A stretch of 64,000 nucleotides of DNA from Billgrantia campisalis. Its GTDB lineage: Bacteria; Pseudomonadota; Gammaproteobacteria; Pseudomonadales; Halomonadaceae. Below, one piece after another: positions 9,725 through 18,606 of the stretch; within the stretch, counting starts at the first letter, position 1, and every line of letters starts with the position of its first letter. The translations under genes were made by a program, and so were the position numbers. A model generated the notes under the pieces. That model was not told the origin of the DNA and searched no databases. It worked only from the letters and a program-made list of their open reading frames with translations. The stretch covers positions 273,101 through 337,100 of the forward strand of contig NZ_JABFUC010000004.1 in assembly GCF_022341425.1 (NCBI RefSeq), given 5' to 3'.

Positions 9725-9822
9725 GATGCCTTACTCCTTTCCCGATGGTATTCGGGAAGACTCCGCGATCGCCGACCCTGGATCACGCCAGGCTGCCGGC
9801 CCCTACGCTCCGGCCGCTTCCT

Positions 9823-11325
9823 CTACCCCTTGGCGGAGGGCAACTTCGAGACCAGCCGCAGCGAGACCTTCAGTCCTTCCAACTGATAGTGCGGCCGAAG
9901 ATGAAAGACCGAGTTGTAATAGCCGGGATTGGCCTCGTCCTCCGTGACCTGCACCTCGGCCGCCGCCAAGGGCTTGCGCGCCTTCGTCTCTTCGGTGGCA
10001 TTGGCCGGATCGCCGGTGACGTATTTCATGATCCAGCCCTGCAGGTATTTCTGCATATCCTCGCGCTCCTTGAAGGAGCCGACCTTGTCACGCACGATAC
10101 ACTTCAGGTAGTGCGCGAACCGCGTGGTGGCGAACAGATACGGCAACCGGGCCCCCAACTGGGCATTGGCCGTGGCATCCGGGTCGTCATACTCCGCCGG
10201 CTTGTGCAGGGTCTGGGCGCCGATGAACGCGGCTACATCGGTATTCTTGCGATGGATCAGCGGCATCAAGCCGCTCTTGGCCAGCTCGGCCTCGCGCCGA
10301 TCGCTGATGGCGATCTCGGTGGGACATTTCATGTCGACGCCGCCGTCGTCACTGGGGAAGGTGTGCACCGGCAACCCCTCCACGCTCCCACCTGACTCGA
10401 CACCCCGAATCCGGGTGCACCATCCGTACTGCTTGAAGGAACGATTGATGTTAACCCCCATGGCATAGGCGGAGTTGGCCCAAGTGTACTTGCCGGCATC
10501 CGGCCCCGCGGTATCCTCCTCGAAGTTGAACTCCTCCACCGGTTCGGTGGCGGCCCCATAGGGGAGCCGGGATAGGAATCGCGGCATCGCCAACGCCAGG
10601 TACTTGGAGTCTTCCGACTCCCTGAGCGAACGCCAGGCGGCATATTCGGGCGTGGAGAAGATCTTGGTCAGGTCACGGGGGTTGGTCAGTTCCTGCCAGG
10701 AATCCATCTGCAGCAAGCCGGGATCGGCCCCCGCGATGAACGGAGCGTGGGCGGCCGCGGCGATCTGCGCCATGCCGGACAGCAGCTCCACGTCCTGGGG
10801 GCTGTGATCGAAATGGTAATCGCCGAGGATGCAGCCCACCGGCTCGCCACCGAGCTGCCCGTACTCCTCCTCGTAGATCCGCTTGAAGACCGGGCTCTGG
10901 TCCCAGGCGGTCCCCTTGTACTTGCGTAGCGTCTTGTGCAACTCCTTCTTGCTGATCGGCATGAAGCGGATCTTCAGCATCTCGTCGGTCTCGGTGTTGT
11001 TGACGAGATGGTGCAACCCCCGCCAGGCCCCTTCCAGCGCCTGGAACTTCTCGTGATGGAGGATCTCGTTGACCTGTTCGGTGAGCGTCTCGTCGATCTC
11101 CGCGATCATCGCATTGATGGTGCTGATGGCATCGTCGGAGATCACCGTGGTTTCCCGTAGCGCCTGTGCCGCCAGGGTCTTGACCGCCGTCTCCACCTCC
11201 TCGCGGGCCCGGTCGGACTTGGGTCGAAACTCCTTCTGCAGCAACTGGCTGAAGTCATCCGCCGAGACCGCCTCGGCCGCCTCGGGTTGACCCTGTGGAT
11301 CCTTGTCGGTGTCTGTCTCGGCCAT
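9823..11325 (-). CDS. tssC: T6SS sheath protein TssC
   Basis: TssC is the large sheath subunit that co-assembles with TssB into the contractile tail sheath. The 500-residue product contains the conserved 'ALEGAWRGLHHLVNNTETDE' block (about 95-115), 'GEPVGCILGDYHFDHSPQD', 'LTNPRDLTKIFSTPEYAAW', and the C-terminal 'YYNSVFHLRPHYQLEGL' with the final 'SLRLVSKLP'. It follows tssB with only 3 bases between them. Confidence 0.97.
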   Translation of the reverse strand: MAETDTDKDPQGQPEAAEAVSADDFSQLLQKEFRPKSDRAREEVETAVKTLAAQALRETTVISDDAISTINAMIAEIDETLTEQVNEILHHEKFQALEGAWRGLHHLVNNTETDEMLKIRFMPISKKELHKTLRKYKGTAWDQSPVFKRIYEEEYGQLGGEPVGCILGDYHFDHSPQDVELLSGMAQIAAAAHAPFIAGADPGLLQMDSWQELTNPRDLTKIFSTPEYAAWRSLRESEDSKYLALAMPRFLSRLPYGAATEPVEEFNFEEDTAGPDAGKYTWANSAYAMGVNINRSFKQYGWCTRIRGVESGGSVEGLPVHTFPSDDGGVDMKCPTEIAISDRREAELAKSGLMPLIHRKNTDVAAFIGAQTLHKPAEYDDPDATANAQLGARLPYLFATTRFAHYLKCIVRDKVGSFKEREDMQKYLQGWIMKYVTGDPANATEETKARKPLAAAEVQVTEDEANPGYYNSVFHLRPHYQLEGLKVSLRLVSKLPSAKG

Positions 11326-11328
11326 AAC

Positions 11329-11847
11329 TTAGCCCTCGCTCTGGGTGTCTTCGTCGCCCTTGGGCCTGGCTCCCAGGGTCTCGAGCAGGCCCGGATCGTT
11401 CAGGACCTTGGCAATCAGTTCCTCGGCACCGGACTTGCCATCCATATAGGTCACCAGATTGGCAAGCTGCTGGCGCGCTTCCAGGAGCTGACGCAGTGGC
11501 TCGATCTTGCGCGCCACCGCCGCCGGCGAGAAGTCGTCCATGCTCTCGAGCTCCAGCTCGACCGCCAGATTGCCTTCTCCGGTGAGCCGGTTCGGCGCCG
11601 CAAACTGGAGGCTGGGGCGCAGTGCCTTCATGCGCTGATCGAAGTTGTCGACGTCGATCTCCAGCAGCTTGCGGCCATCCACCGGGGGTAGCTGCTCCTG
11701 GCTATCGCCCACCAGATCGGCCAGCACCGCCATCACGAATGGCAGCTGTACCGTCTTCTCGGCCCCGTACAGCTCGGTGTCGTACTCGATCTGCACACGC
11801 GGCGCCCGGTTCCGGGCGATGAATTTCTGGGAACTGGGCTTGGCCAT
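11329..11847 (-). CDS. tssB: T6SS sheath protein TssB
   Basis: TssB is the small sheath subunit. The 172-residue product begins MAKPSSQKFIARNRAPRVQI and continues 'EYDTELYGAEKTVQLPFVMA', which is diagnostic for the TssB/VipA family. The hydrophobic C-terminal segment with 'LLEARQQLANLVTYMDGKSGA' is the part that interacts with ClpV and TssC in homologues. Immediately upstream of tssC. Confidence 0.97.
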   Translation of the reverse strand: MAKPSSQKFIARNRAPRVQIEYDTELYGAEKTVQLPFVMAVLADLVGDSQEQLPPVDGRKLLEIDVDNFDQRMKALRPSLQFAAPNRLTGEGNLAVELELESMDDFSPAAVARKIEPLRQLLEARQQLANLVTYMDGKSGAEELIAKVLNDPGLLETLGARPKGDEDTQSEG

Positions 11848-11917
11848 GATGGTGTACTCTCCTCAATCCAGACGTTCGGACGATATCGCCGGCTCCTTCA
11901 CTTTCCGGTCGACATCG

Positions 11918-12940
11918 TCACTCTGAGTTGCCGTCTCCCCTTAGCTTCTCTCCCTGGGCCACGGCATCAGGCGCCACATCCCGAAGAATAGTCAGAAAGT
12001 CCATATCCACCAGCCGCTGTGCCCGTTCCATCAGCAGCGGTACCGGACTCGACGGTTCGTGGCGGCGAAAGTAACGGGCGATTCCCTGCATGGCGGCAAC
12101 CGCTTCCCGACGACTGCGGATCTCACCGTCCGCGGCCGGCGCGATCGGCGCGTCCGGGGAGGCGGACACGGCCGGGGGATCGTGGGCGGAGGATGGGCTA
12201 TCCGGCATCCCCTGTTCGCTCCCGGCCCCCGTCCCCTCGGGCAGGTAGGTGCGCAGCGCCACACCGATCCGCTGCAGCTGCTCCTTCAAGCGGGAGAGGT
12301 CCGGTGCCTGTTCGGAACCGCCGTGATCGCGAAACAGGTCCTCGATCGCCGCCACCTCCTCGGTGGCGCTGGCGACCGCCGCTTCCAGCTCTCCCGTCGC
12401 CTCCTGGCCCACGGCCCGGAAGACGGCCTGGATGACGCCCACCTCGGGCAACTCCCCCTCGTCCCCTTCGGGCGCCTCGACCTTGCCCTCGGCAATCTCG
12501 ATATCCTGCAGGCTGAATCGCCCCATGGCCCGATCGGTGACGAGGGGAAGATGGCGCAGAGGCTTCAACACCTTGTGATAATTGGTGAGATTGAAGAGGG
12601 CGCTGGAACGCTCCAAGGCATCGCCGTCTTCATCCAATGTCGGAAACAGCGACTCCCAATGCTGCTCCAGCAGGCCACGGAGTAATTGCAGCCCTTCGGC
12701 GAAGCCGGGTAGTCCCTGGGTATGAAGCAGGGCGGCGGTCAGATAGACGGCGGGGCGAAGATCATGGCTCCTCTCCAGCGCCGCGATACAGGCTGACCGC
12801 AACGCTTCCCACTCGGGCTCCTCTTCGGGAGCCCCCCATTTGGCCAACATGTCCAGGGCGATAATCTCGCCCTCCGCATCCAGATCCACCCCTGCCGGCG
12901 ACTCCTCACGATGCGGCTCGAGCAACGCTTGCAGATCCAT
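11918..12940 (-). CDS. tssA: T6SS assembly protein TssA (ImpA N-terminal domain)
   Basis: TssA caps the growing sheath/tube and joins the baseplate during priming. The 340-residue product has the ImpA N-terminal domain from about 1 to 180: 'LLEPHREESPAGVDLDAEGE', 'WEALRSACIAALERSHDLRP' and 'GFAEGLQLLRGLLEQHWESL', all typical. The C-terminal third is shorter and ends in an Arg/Leu-rich helix. I start it at the ATG at 12940, which has GGAG 8 bases upstream and matches the usual MDLQALLEP-type beginning; the frame stays open for another 78 codons upstream but those residues look non-coding. Confidence 0.9.
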   Translation of the reverse strand: MDLQALLEPHREESPAGVDLDAEGEIIALDMLAKWGAPEEEPEWEALRSACIAALERSHDLRPAVYLTAALLHTQGLPGFAEGLQLLRGLLEQHWESLFPTLDEDGDALERSSALFNLTNYHKVLKPLRHLPLVTDRAMGRFSLQDIEIAEGKVEAPEGDEGELPEVGVIQAVFRAVGQEATGELEAAVASATEEVAAIEDLFRDHGGSEQAPDLSRLKEQLQRIGVALRTYLPEGTGAGSEQGMPDSPSSAHDPPAVSASPDAPIAPAADGEIRSRREAVAAMQGIARYFRRHEPSSPVPLLMERAQRLVDMDFLTILRDVAPDAVAQGEKLRGDGNSE

Positions 12941-13174
12941 GGAAGGATCTCCATCTCGGTGTATGGGCGACACGCCTGGCCTCGCTGCGGTATCGCCTGC
13001 CCCACGGAACACCACGAGGACGCGGAACCCCTCATCCTGTTGTATGAGGTATAGCACCAGTATCGGCACTGCGCGAAACCCTGACGTCCTGGAACTTCCC
13101 CGAGCCGACGCGGAACCTGTCCGGCAACCAACTGAAAGTCCGTTGCCATTTCCCCAGGCGTTTCGGATGCCCAA

Positions 13175-14449
13175 TCATCGAACTCCCGGCTGCGACCCCA
13201 ACCTCTGCTGCTGGATCTCTCCCCGCGCCCGGACCTCGAACAAGGGCTCACCGGGCGCCAGCAGCCTTCGCTCCAGCGCCGCCGCTACGCGATGACGTTG
13301 CAGGCCCCGACACAGCACCCACTGAAGATGCTCCGGCGACAAGGGGTGACCGAGCAGATAACGCCGCCCCGGCTGAAGCGTCGCCCGATGGCGGCTCCAC
13401 CAGTCGGTGACGCGTGTCGCCTCCGGCCAGGGCAGATCCTCGTCGGCATCCATCGCCACGGTCTCATCCTCGGGGTTCTCCGGGGGGCCGGCCTCGAATC
13501 CCTCGGGCCACTCCCCTTCGAGCTCTTCGTAGGCCAGGTCCACCCCGGTGATCAGGGTGAAGGCTTCACCGGCGACACGGGCGATTTCCGCAATCTCCAT
13601 CTGCGCCAGCAGCCAGGGCACATTACTCGGATCGCCGAGGATGCCGCTGGCCACCACCGCCTGGCGCAACCGCTGCGGCTGTCGGGCGAGATGCTCCAGG
13701 TACTGTTGCCCCTCCTGCGGGGCCAGTGCACGCAGCGCCACCCCGAGCGCCCTAATGGCCCATCGCGGGTGAGCCGCCTCCACAAACGCCAGGGCCACCC
13801 GGGGGGCGGTGGCGCGATCCCCGAGCAGGGTCGCCGCCCAGGCGGCGGAGAAGCGCACCGTCTCGTCGTCGCTGGCCAGGCGGGCCTGCACCGACGGCAG
13901 CAGGTCCGTTCTCCCCAGGCGTGCGGCCACCCGCAGCGCCGTCCCGCACAGGGCCGGATCATCGGCCCCCAGGGCGTCGAGTAGCGGCCGCCCAGGATCC
14001 ACCCCCTGTGAAGCCGCCGCCGCCAGCCCCAGCCGGCGCCAAAAGGGCGCTTCCGCCGCCAGCAGCATCCGGATCTCGCCGCGCCACCAGGCGCGATCGA
14101 CCCAGCCGAAGGCCGACACCAGCCCCCGCTGCGCCTCGGGCGCCGCGCCGACCGCCTCGTAGACCCGGCGGATCCGCCCCGCCTCGCCGCTTTCCAGCGC
14201 CAGCACCGCGGCGGCAAAGACCTCGCCGGGCTCCCGATACTCCAGTTGCTCAACGCAGGCGGCCCAGCCGGCGTCTCCGGCGATACGCAGGCCGTCGAGG
14301 TGGGCCTCGACACGCTTGTCCAACTTGGCCAGATCGACCAATGAATAATGCGGCGCAGCAACAGCCCCCTCACGCAGCAGCCACAGGAACGCTGCTTCTT
14401 CGGCATGGTGATCAACTACTTGATCAAGGATGCGTGAGATCAAATTCAC
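13175..14449 (-). CDS. TIGR02270-type T6SS-associated protein
   Basis: The 424-residue product resembles the TIGR02270 family of unknown function that recurs near T6SS vgrG/PAAR modules. It is alpha-helical with HEAT-like repeats rich in Ala and Leu (for example 'DDETVRFSAAWAATLLGDRA' and 'HPRWAIRALGVALRALAP'), ending with an acidic segment and a conserved C-terminal 'GRRYLLGHPLSPEHLQWVL'. The start is GTG at 14449. It is GC-rich like the core T6SS genes, in contrast to the immunity gene that ends 2 bases upstream, so a composition boundary falls at about 14450. The role is unknown; a scaffold for effector loading is only a guess. Confidence 0.75.
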   Translation of the reverse strand: MNLISRILDQVVDHHAEEAAFLWLLREGAVAAPHYSLVDLAKLDKRVEAHLDGLRIAGDAGWAACVEQLEYREPGEVFAAAVLALESGEAGRIRRVYEAVGAAPEAQRGLVSAFGWVDRAWWRGEIRMLLAAEAPFWRRLGLAAAASQGVDPGRPLLDALGADDPALCGTALRVAARLGRTDLLPSVQARLASDDETVRFSAAWAATLLGDRATAPRVALAFVEAAHPRWAIRALGVALRALAPQEGQQYLEHLARQPQRLRQAVVASGILGDPSNVPWLLAQMEIAEIARVAGEAFTLITGVDLAYEELEGEWPEGFEAGPPENPEDETVAMDADEDLPWPEATRVTDWWSRHRATLQPGRRYLLGHPLSPEHLQWVLCRGLQRHRVAAALERRLLAPGEPLFEVRARGEIQQQRLGSQPGVR

Positions 14450-14451
14450 AT

Positions 14452-15375
14452 TTACGCACCTGTATAGAAAACCTGTTTCCAGAGAACCCCATCATCCGTA
14501 TACACCAAGTGATTGGCTCCCGCTGACCAAAGCACCCCATCACCAGCATGGAGGCAGCCAGTCGTAAGTCCATCACCGAGTCCAAGATCCTGTTCGACAA
14601 GGCCGCCACCCTCCAAGACGTACACTTTCGTCAAAGATGCCAGATACACCTTACCTTTGAAAATCTCAAGTCCATATAGATTATCTTCCGTAACATCATG
14701 ACCAACTGCCACAAAATTGTCTCCGCTACCCGCCAGCACAACACCTCCCGCGCCACAGCAGATGACCATATTATTATTACGATCACAGACAACCCTGTAC
14801 AAAGCAACATTGGTTGGACTATCCAGATGGATCCAGAACGCTCCATCATACCGCCACATCTCACCCGAATAACCCACCGCATAGATATCTGTTACCGACA
14901 TCCCGTCAACTGAATTAAACCCAGCCAGCTCTCCTTTACTCGCTCTGACCCCTGCGTCAATCCGGTTCCACGCTCCTGCCTCTTCTCGTCTGTAGGCCAT
15001 TCTACCCATCCCAACCACATAGCATTTACCATCAATATACCTTGCATCACGCATATACCCCACACTACGAGGCCCTTCATGCGATGAATCGATCATCTCC
15101 TCTGAGAATCCGCCAGTCGATCCATTGAGAACCTCTCCATCAACCCCTATGACGAAAAGTTGAACTCCAGGATTATCGGTGCCGCAAATGGCTGAGGAAT
15201 CCCAATTGATCCTTCGATAGATCCATGAATCGTTGTGAAGCTGCAGAAACTTCGTATGGCGCGCCTCCTCCTGAATCAGATCTTTCTCCTGAGAAAGCAC
15301 CCAGACACGGTCTCTATTGCATACGAAGACCCGCGAAAAAATAAGGTCACTGGACGAGGGCGGCATAATGGACAT
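14452..15375 (-). CDS. Probable T6SS immunity protein (beta-propeller)
   Basis: The 307-residue protein has no signal peptide and consists of repeated short beta-sheet blades: 'SVTDIYAVGYSGEMWRYDGA', 'NMVICCGAGGVVLAGSGDNF' and 'LHAGDGVLWSAGANHLVYT' share a spacing of about 40-45 residues, suggesting a WD40/YVTN-like propeller. It directly follows the nuclease effector gene on the same strand (gap of about 10 bases) and shares its low GC content, the usual arrangement for an effector and its cognate immunity protein. A cytoplasmic location fits a DNase target. Immunity is inferred from position; from memory the P. aeruginosa counterpart would be Tsi7 (PA0100). Confidence 0.68.
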   Translation of the reverse strand: MSIMPPSSSDLIFSRVFVCNRDRVWVLSQEKDLIQEEARHTKFLQLHNDSWIYRRINWDSSAICGTDNPGVQLFVIGVDGEVLNGSTGGFSEEMIDSSHEGPRSVGYMRDARYIDGKCYVVGMGRMAYRREEAGAWNRIDAGVRASKGELAGFNSVDGMSVTDIYAVGYSGEMWRYDGAFWIHLDSPTNVALYRVVCDRNNNMVICCGAGGVVLAGSGDNFVAVGHDVTEDNLYGLEIFKGKVYLASLTKVYVLEGGGLVEQDLGLGDGLTTGCLHAGDGVLWSAGANHLVYTDDGVLWKQVFYTGA

Positions 15376-15385
15376 ATATACTCAC

Positions 15386-16438
15386 CTATAGAGCATCTGC
15401 ACCGACATCTTTCTGGGCATCGGTAAGTGGCGATCTATCCGCACGAAGCTTGGTCTCATCGCTTTTTACACCAATCTGGCCATGGTATGAATCAAGCTGT
15501 GCTTCTAGACATTTAGAACGACATTTTGATTTCGGAAATGTTTCCTCATGAGCCGCAATTGCCCCCTTCTTGGCAGCACCATAGTTCCAACTTCCTCCAT
15601 CACCTCCCATCTGGCTTCTAGGCCCCTCTGGAGCCATATAGGATCGCTCATGCATGCCTTGTATCGCGTGCATACTTCCGTGGTCACCATCGTAACGAGA
15701 GGATTCGTCACAACAGACACAGGGCGCTTTCTTGTCATCATACCTGGCAAACCCATGCACCCGATTACCACTGGCTCGCTCACCTACTTTAGTGAAACAA
15801 TGCACCTCAATCAGGTGATGAGGGGTTTGTCCTTGACAGCAGCCCTTTTGACCAGCCTCCTTGTCTGGCTTGTACGGAACCAACATGCACTTTTTCGCTT
15901 TCTGACATTTCTTGTCACTGCATTGCTGCTCATCATCTAGCCCTTCGCATGCTTCCTTCTCAGCTGCTTTCTCTTTTGAGCAAGGGCCTCCCCGAGGATT
16001 CGCCATCTGATCAATATAAGGCCATGTTGGCGTATTAGCTGGCATTGAGGCATGATTATGTGTCGTCGCATCCATATGTCGAACGACATTTTCCCCCTCG
16101 AACTTCACATCCATCGACCAGCTAGTAAAATACACCTTCCCTCGATTAACGCTGGTCACGACACCTTTCTTGGCCGCACTCCCCGCCTCGTTTCCTATAC
16201 TTTTCTTGAAATGCGACTTATTCTTCAGCATGACCTCCTTCCGGGAGATCTTGACGTTCTTGCTGCCGCTGGTCGTATCCTTCGCCATGCCGGTATTCGG
16301 GTAGGGCACCGGCACGCCGGGCGGGGTGGCCGGGTTTTCCGGGGGGGTCATGCAGACATCGGGGAAGGCGGCGATGGCTTTCCCATCGGCGGCCTTGCAG
16401 GAGATCTCACGACCGTTGGCGAAGACGTCGTTGCCCAT
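15386..16438 (-). CDS. PAAR-like (DUF4150) T6SS effector with HNH/GHH2-type nuclease
   Basis: The 350-residue effector joins a PAAR-like DUF4150 domain (about 1-125: 'MGNDVFANGREISCKAADGK', 'FPDVCMTPPENPATPPGVPV', 'PYPNTGMAKDTTSGSK') to a Cys-rich C-terminal toxin. The toxin contains 'CCQGQTPHHLIEVHCF', 'YDGDHGSMHAIQGMHERSY' and 'AIAAHEETFPKSKCRSKCL', which fit the Tox-GHH2 HNH/Endo VII nuclease family; 'HH' would be the catalytic pair. The DUF4150 part would tip VgrG. Tse7 of P. aeruginosa is the nearest described relative by layout. The first 70 or so codons are GC-rich, then composition drops sharply near 16200, so the toxin half appears to be a replaced module. The start overlaps the previous stop. 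Confidence 0.83.
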   Translation of the reverse strand: MGNDVFANGREISCKAADGKAIAAFPDVCMTPPENPATPPGVPVPYPNTGMAKDTTSGSKNVKISRKEVMLKNKSHFKKSIGNEAGSAAKKGVVTSVNRGKVYFTSWSMDVKFEGENVVRHMDATTHNHASMPANTPTWPYIDQMANPRGGPCSKEKAAEKEACEGLDDEQQCSDKKCQKAKKCMLVPYKPDKEAGQKGCCQGQTPHHLIEVHCFTKVGERASGNRVHGFARYDDKKAPCVCCDESSRYDGDHGSMHAIQGMHERSYMAPEGPRSQMGGDGGSWNYGAAKKGAIAAHEETFPKSKCRSKCLEAQLDSYHGQIGVKSDETKLRADRSPLTDAQKDVGADAL

Positions 16439-17481
16439 CAGAAGACCCTCACCGGCTGGTAGCTCAGGATGACGGCGGCGCGGCGGCCATCGTCGTTGCC
16501 GAAGTGGGCGAGCACGTTATTGCCCGGAGCATAGGCCTTGGTGACGGCGGCACGGGCGACGGCGAGTACCACGCCGCCGATGGCGGCCCCCACCTCGCCG
16601 ATGCAGTCCGCCGGGTGCCAGATGTCGTACTCCGCCTTGCGCTCGCGCAGCAGCCGGCTCAAGGCCAGGGTCGCTTCCTTGAAGCCGTACTGCTCGCCGG
16701 AGACATCCACGATGCGGAAGTCGGTGGCCGCCAGGGTGGTGCCCACCTCGGCCAGGGCGGCGCGGATCGCCGCCACCAGGCCGTCCGCCCGCAGGGGCTG
16801 CTCCTCGGCCTCCACGTGGGCAGTCTCGGTGCCGAAGCCCAGTCCCAGGCAAAGCAGCTGCGGCGTCTCGCTGGGACGCGCCAGCTCGACGACCAGCGCC
16901 GCGGCCGCTTCGCCGGGGATAAAGCCATTGGAGTTCTGGCTGCTCAGCAGCCGGTCGCGAGCCTCATAGGCCGCCAGGGTCGGCCCGCTCAGCAGGCCAT
17001 CGACCCCCGCCACCATGACCCGATCCACCTCGCGGCTGACGAGCAGCTCCCGGGCACGCCACAAGCCCGCCGCTACGGCGATACGCCCGCCGGCGATGAG
17101 CCGTGATTGAGGGTGAAAACGCCGGCCGAGTTCGGTTTCGACCTCGGTCAGCAAGGCATCGTCCAGCCCATCGAGGCGACCGGGGCGCGTCGCTTCGGCA
17201 ACGCCGAGGAGCAGCGGCGTCACCGCCGGGTCCAGGCCGGCCACCTCGTCCAGGCACTCCTGCAGGGCCATGGCCAGCATCTTCACCAGCTTGGCCCGGC
17301 CGCGCCACGGCTGTTCCAGGGGCACGTCACAGCCCAGCAGCCACTCACCGCCGGCATCCATGAAGCGGGTCTCCTGGAAGTTGTCGATGGCGCAGCGAAT
17401 GGCGGCACAGGCAGCCGGCGCCGTCAGCCCCACACCGGTGACCATGCCGGTGCCGAGGATCGCCAGCGCCGGCGCGTTCAT
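16438..17481 (-). CDS. Ketosynthase-fold T6SS accessory protein (probably non-catalytic)
   Basis: The 347-residue protein has the thiolase/beta-ketoacyl synthase fold: 'ALAILGTGMVTGVGLTAPAA' at the N-terminus, 'VDRVMVAGVDGLLSGPTLAA' and 'SNGFIPGEAAAALVVELARP' are recognisable KAS motifs. The position of the nucleophilic Cys ('TACSSG' in real synthases) reads 'IAGGRIAVAAGL', so the active site looks lost. Genes of this type lie next to DUF2169 and PAAR-like effectors in other T6SS clusters (P. aeruginosa PA0098 from memory), so a chaperone or adaptor role in effector loading is the likely function. It overlaps the stop of the DUF2169 gene by 4 bases and the effector start by 1 base. Confidence 0.78.
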   Translation of the reverse strand: MNAPALAILGTGMVTGVGLTAPAACAAIRCAIDNFQETRFMDAGGEWLLGCDVPLEQPWRGRAKLVKMLAMALQECLDEVAGLDPAVTPLLLGVAEATRPGRLDGLDDALLTEVETELGRRFHPQSRLIAGGRIAVAAGLWRARELLVSREVDRVMVAGVDGLLSGPTLAAYEARDRLLSSQNSNGFIPGEAAAALVVELARPSETPQLLCLGLGFGTETAHVEAEEQPLRADGLVAAIRAALAEVGTTLAATDFRIVDVSGEQYGFKEATLALSRLLRERKAEYDIWHPADCIGEVGAAIGGVVLAVARAAVTKAYAPGNNVLAHFGNDDGRRAAVILSYQPVRVF

Positions 17482-18593
17482 GGCTCGTCTCCCGGCTCAC
17501 CGGAACGCTTGGCACGCACCACGGAGGCCAGCGAGGCGTGGTACTCCTTGCCCAGCTCTCGGGCCCGCCACCAGCCACGCGACATCCGTCCCACCAGCAC
17601 CTGGGGAATCTCAAAGAGGTTACGGCGCAACGGGAGGCTGGCCCGCCAGCTCAGGGTGAAGAGGCCGGCATCCGGCAACAGGAAGATAGTGTCGAGAACG
17701 GCCAGGGTCTCGTGACGCTCACCGCTCTTGCGGAAGAAGACCACCGGCACCTCCACCTGGGGCAGGTGGAAGAGAGTGCGCCCTTCGGGGGTCAGATTGA
17801 GCAACTGCACGGGCTCACCACCGCGAGGGAAGGTAATCTGCTGATCCGCCGGCGCGGCCTGGTAGTAGGCGTCCTGGAAGTCCTGCGGCAGGAAGGGGAA
17901 CTCCTCGTCCAGCCAGCGCTGATCGTAGGTGCCGGCATAGCCCAGCCGCGGTTGCCAGCCACGCCCCAGCGGGCCGAATGCCATCGGCCGGTAGTCCCGA
18001 TTGGGCATCTTCACGGGGCGATCCAGCTCCTCGGTGCTGGGCATGGGCGTACCGTCGATGTAGCCGCCCTTGAGCTTGCGGTGGTACCCCTTGCCCACTG
18101 GATTGGCCATGTAGGCCGAGTGCCGGCTCTCATCCGGGTGGAAGTCATCGAGGCCACCGAAGGCCTGGTCGTAAGTAACGGGCTGGCGGGTGAACATCTG
18201 GGGCGGCCCGGGGCTGATGGCGATGAGCCCGGCCTGCCAGCGGCGCTCGCCGACCACCAGGAACTCCTTGGCCATGCCCGCCACCTGCAACCCCACCGGC
18301 ACTCGCGCCGCCGGCCGGCCGCCTGGCGCATGGGCGGTACCGTGCAGCAGCACATCGCAGCGCGGCTTCCAGGGGACATAGTCGGTTTCGAAGACCGGTG
18401 CCGAGAAGCCCGGCTCGCCGGTGAAGGTATCCGCCGTCACCAGGGGGAGTTGCTCCTCGGCCAGACGCACCCCCACCTCGCTTCGGGGGAACTCGAAGGT
18501 GCCCTTGACGACCACCACCAGGTGCTCCCGGCCGCTGGGCTCCAATCCCTGGGTATAGCCGGCCTGCATCGGAGTGGCATTGATCAGTTCCAT
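17478..18593 (-). CDS. DUF2169 T6SS accessory protein
   Basis: The 371-residue product contains the DUF2169 signature order: 'MELINATPMQAGYTQGLEPS', 'LVVVVKGTFEFPRSE', 'VPWKPRCDVLLHGTAHAPGG' (about 90-110), 'QPVTYDQAFGGLDDFHPDE' and 'GFGPLGRGWQPR'-like 'AFGPLGRGWQPRLGYAGTYD'. DUF2169 proteins accompany DUF4150 PAAR-like effectors and are thought to help load them on VgrG; this is known from association, so the precise step is an inference. Tight coupling with genes on both sides (13-base gap upstream, 4-base overlap downstream) places it in the effector-delivery module. Confidence 0.86.
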   Translation of the reverse strand: MELINATPMQAGYTQGLEPSGREHLVVVVKGTFEFPRSEVGVRLAEEQLPLVTADTFTGEPGFSAPVFETDYVPWKPRCDVLLHGTAHAPGGRPAARVPVGLQVAGMAKEFLVVGERRWQAGLIAISPGPPQMFTRQPVTYDQAFGGLDDFHPDESRHSAYMANPVGKGYHRKLKGGYIDGTPMPSTEELDRPVKMPNRDYRPMAFGPLGRGWQPRLGYAGTYDQRWLDEEFPFLPQDFQDAYYQAAPADQQITFPRGGEPVQLLNLTPEGRTLFHLPQVEVPVVFFRKSGERHETLAVLDTIFLLPDAGLFTLSWRASLPLRRNLFEIPQVLVGRMSRGWWRARELGKEYHASLASVVRAKRSGEPGDEP

Positions 18594-18606
18594 GGGCGTG
18601 GGCTCG

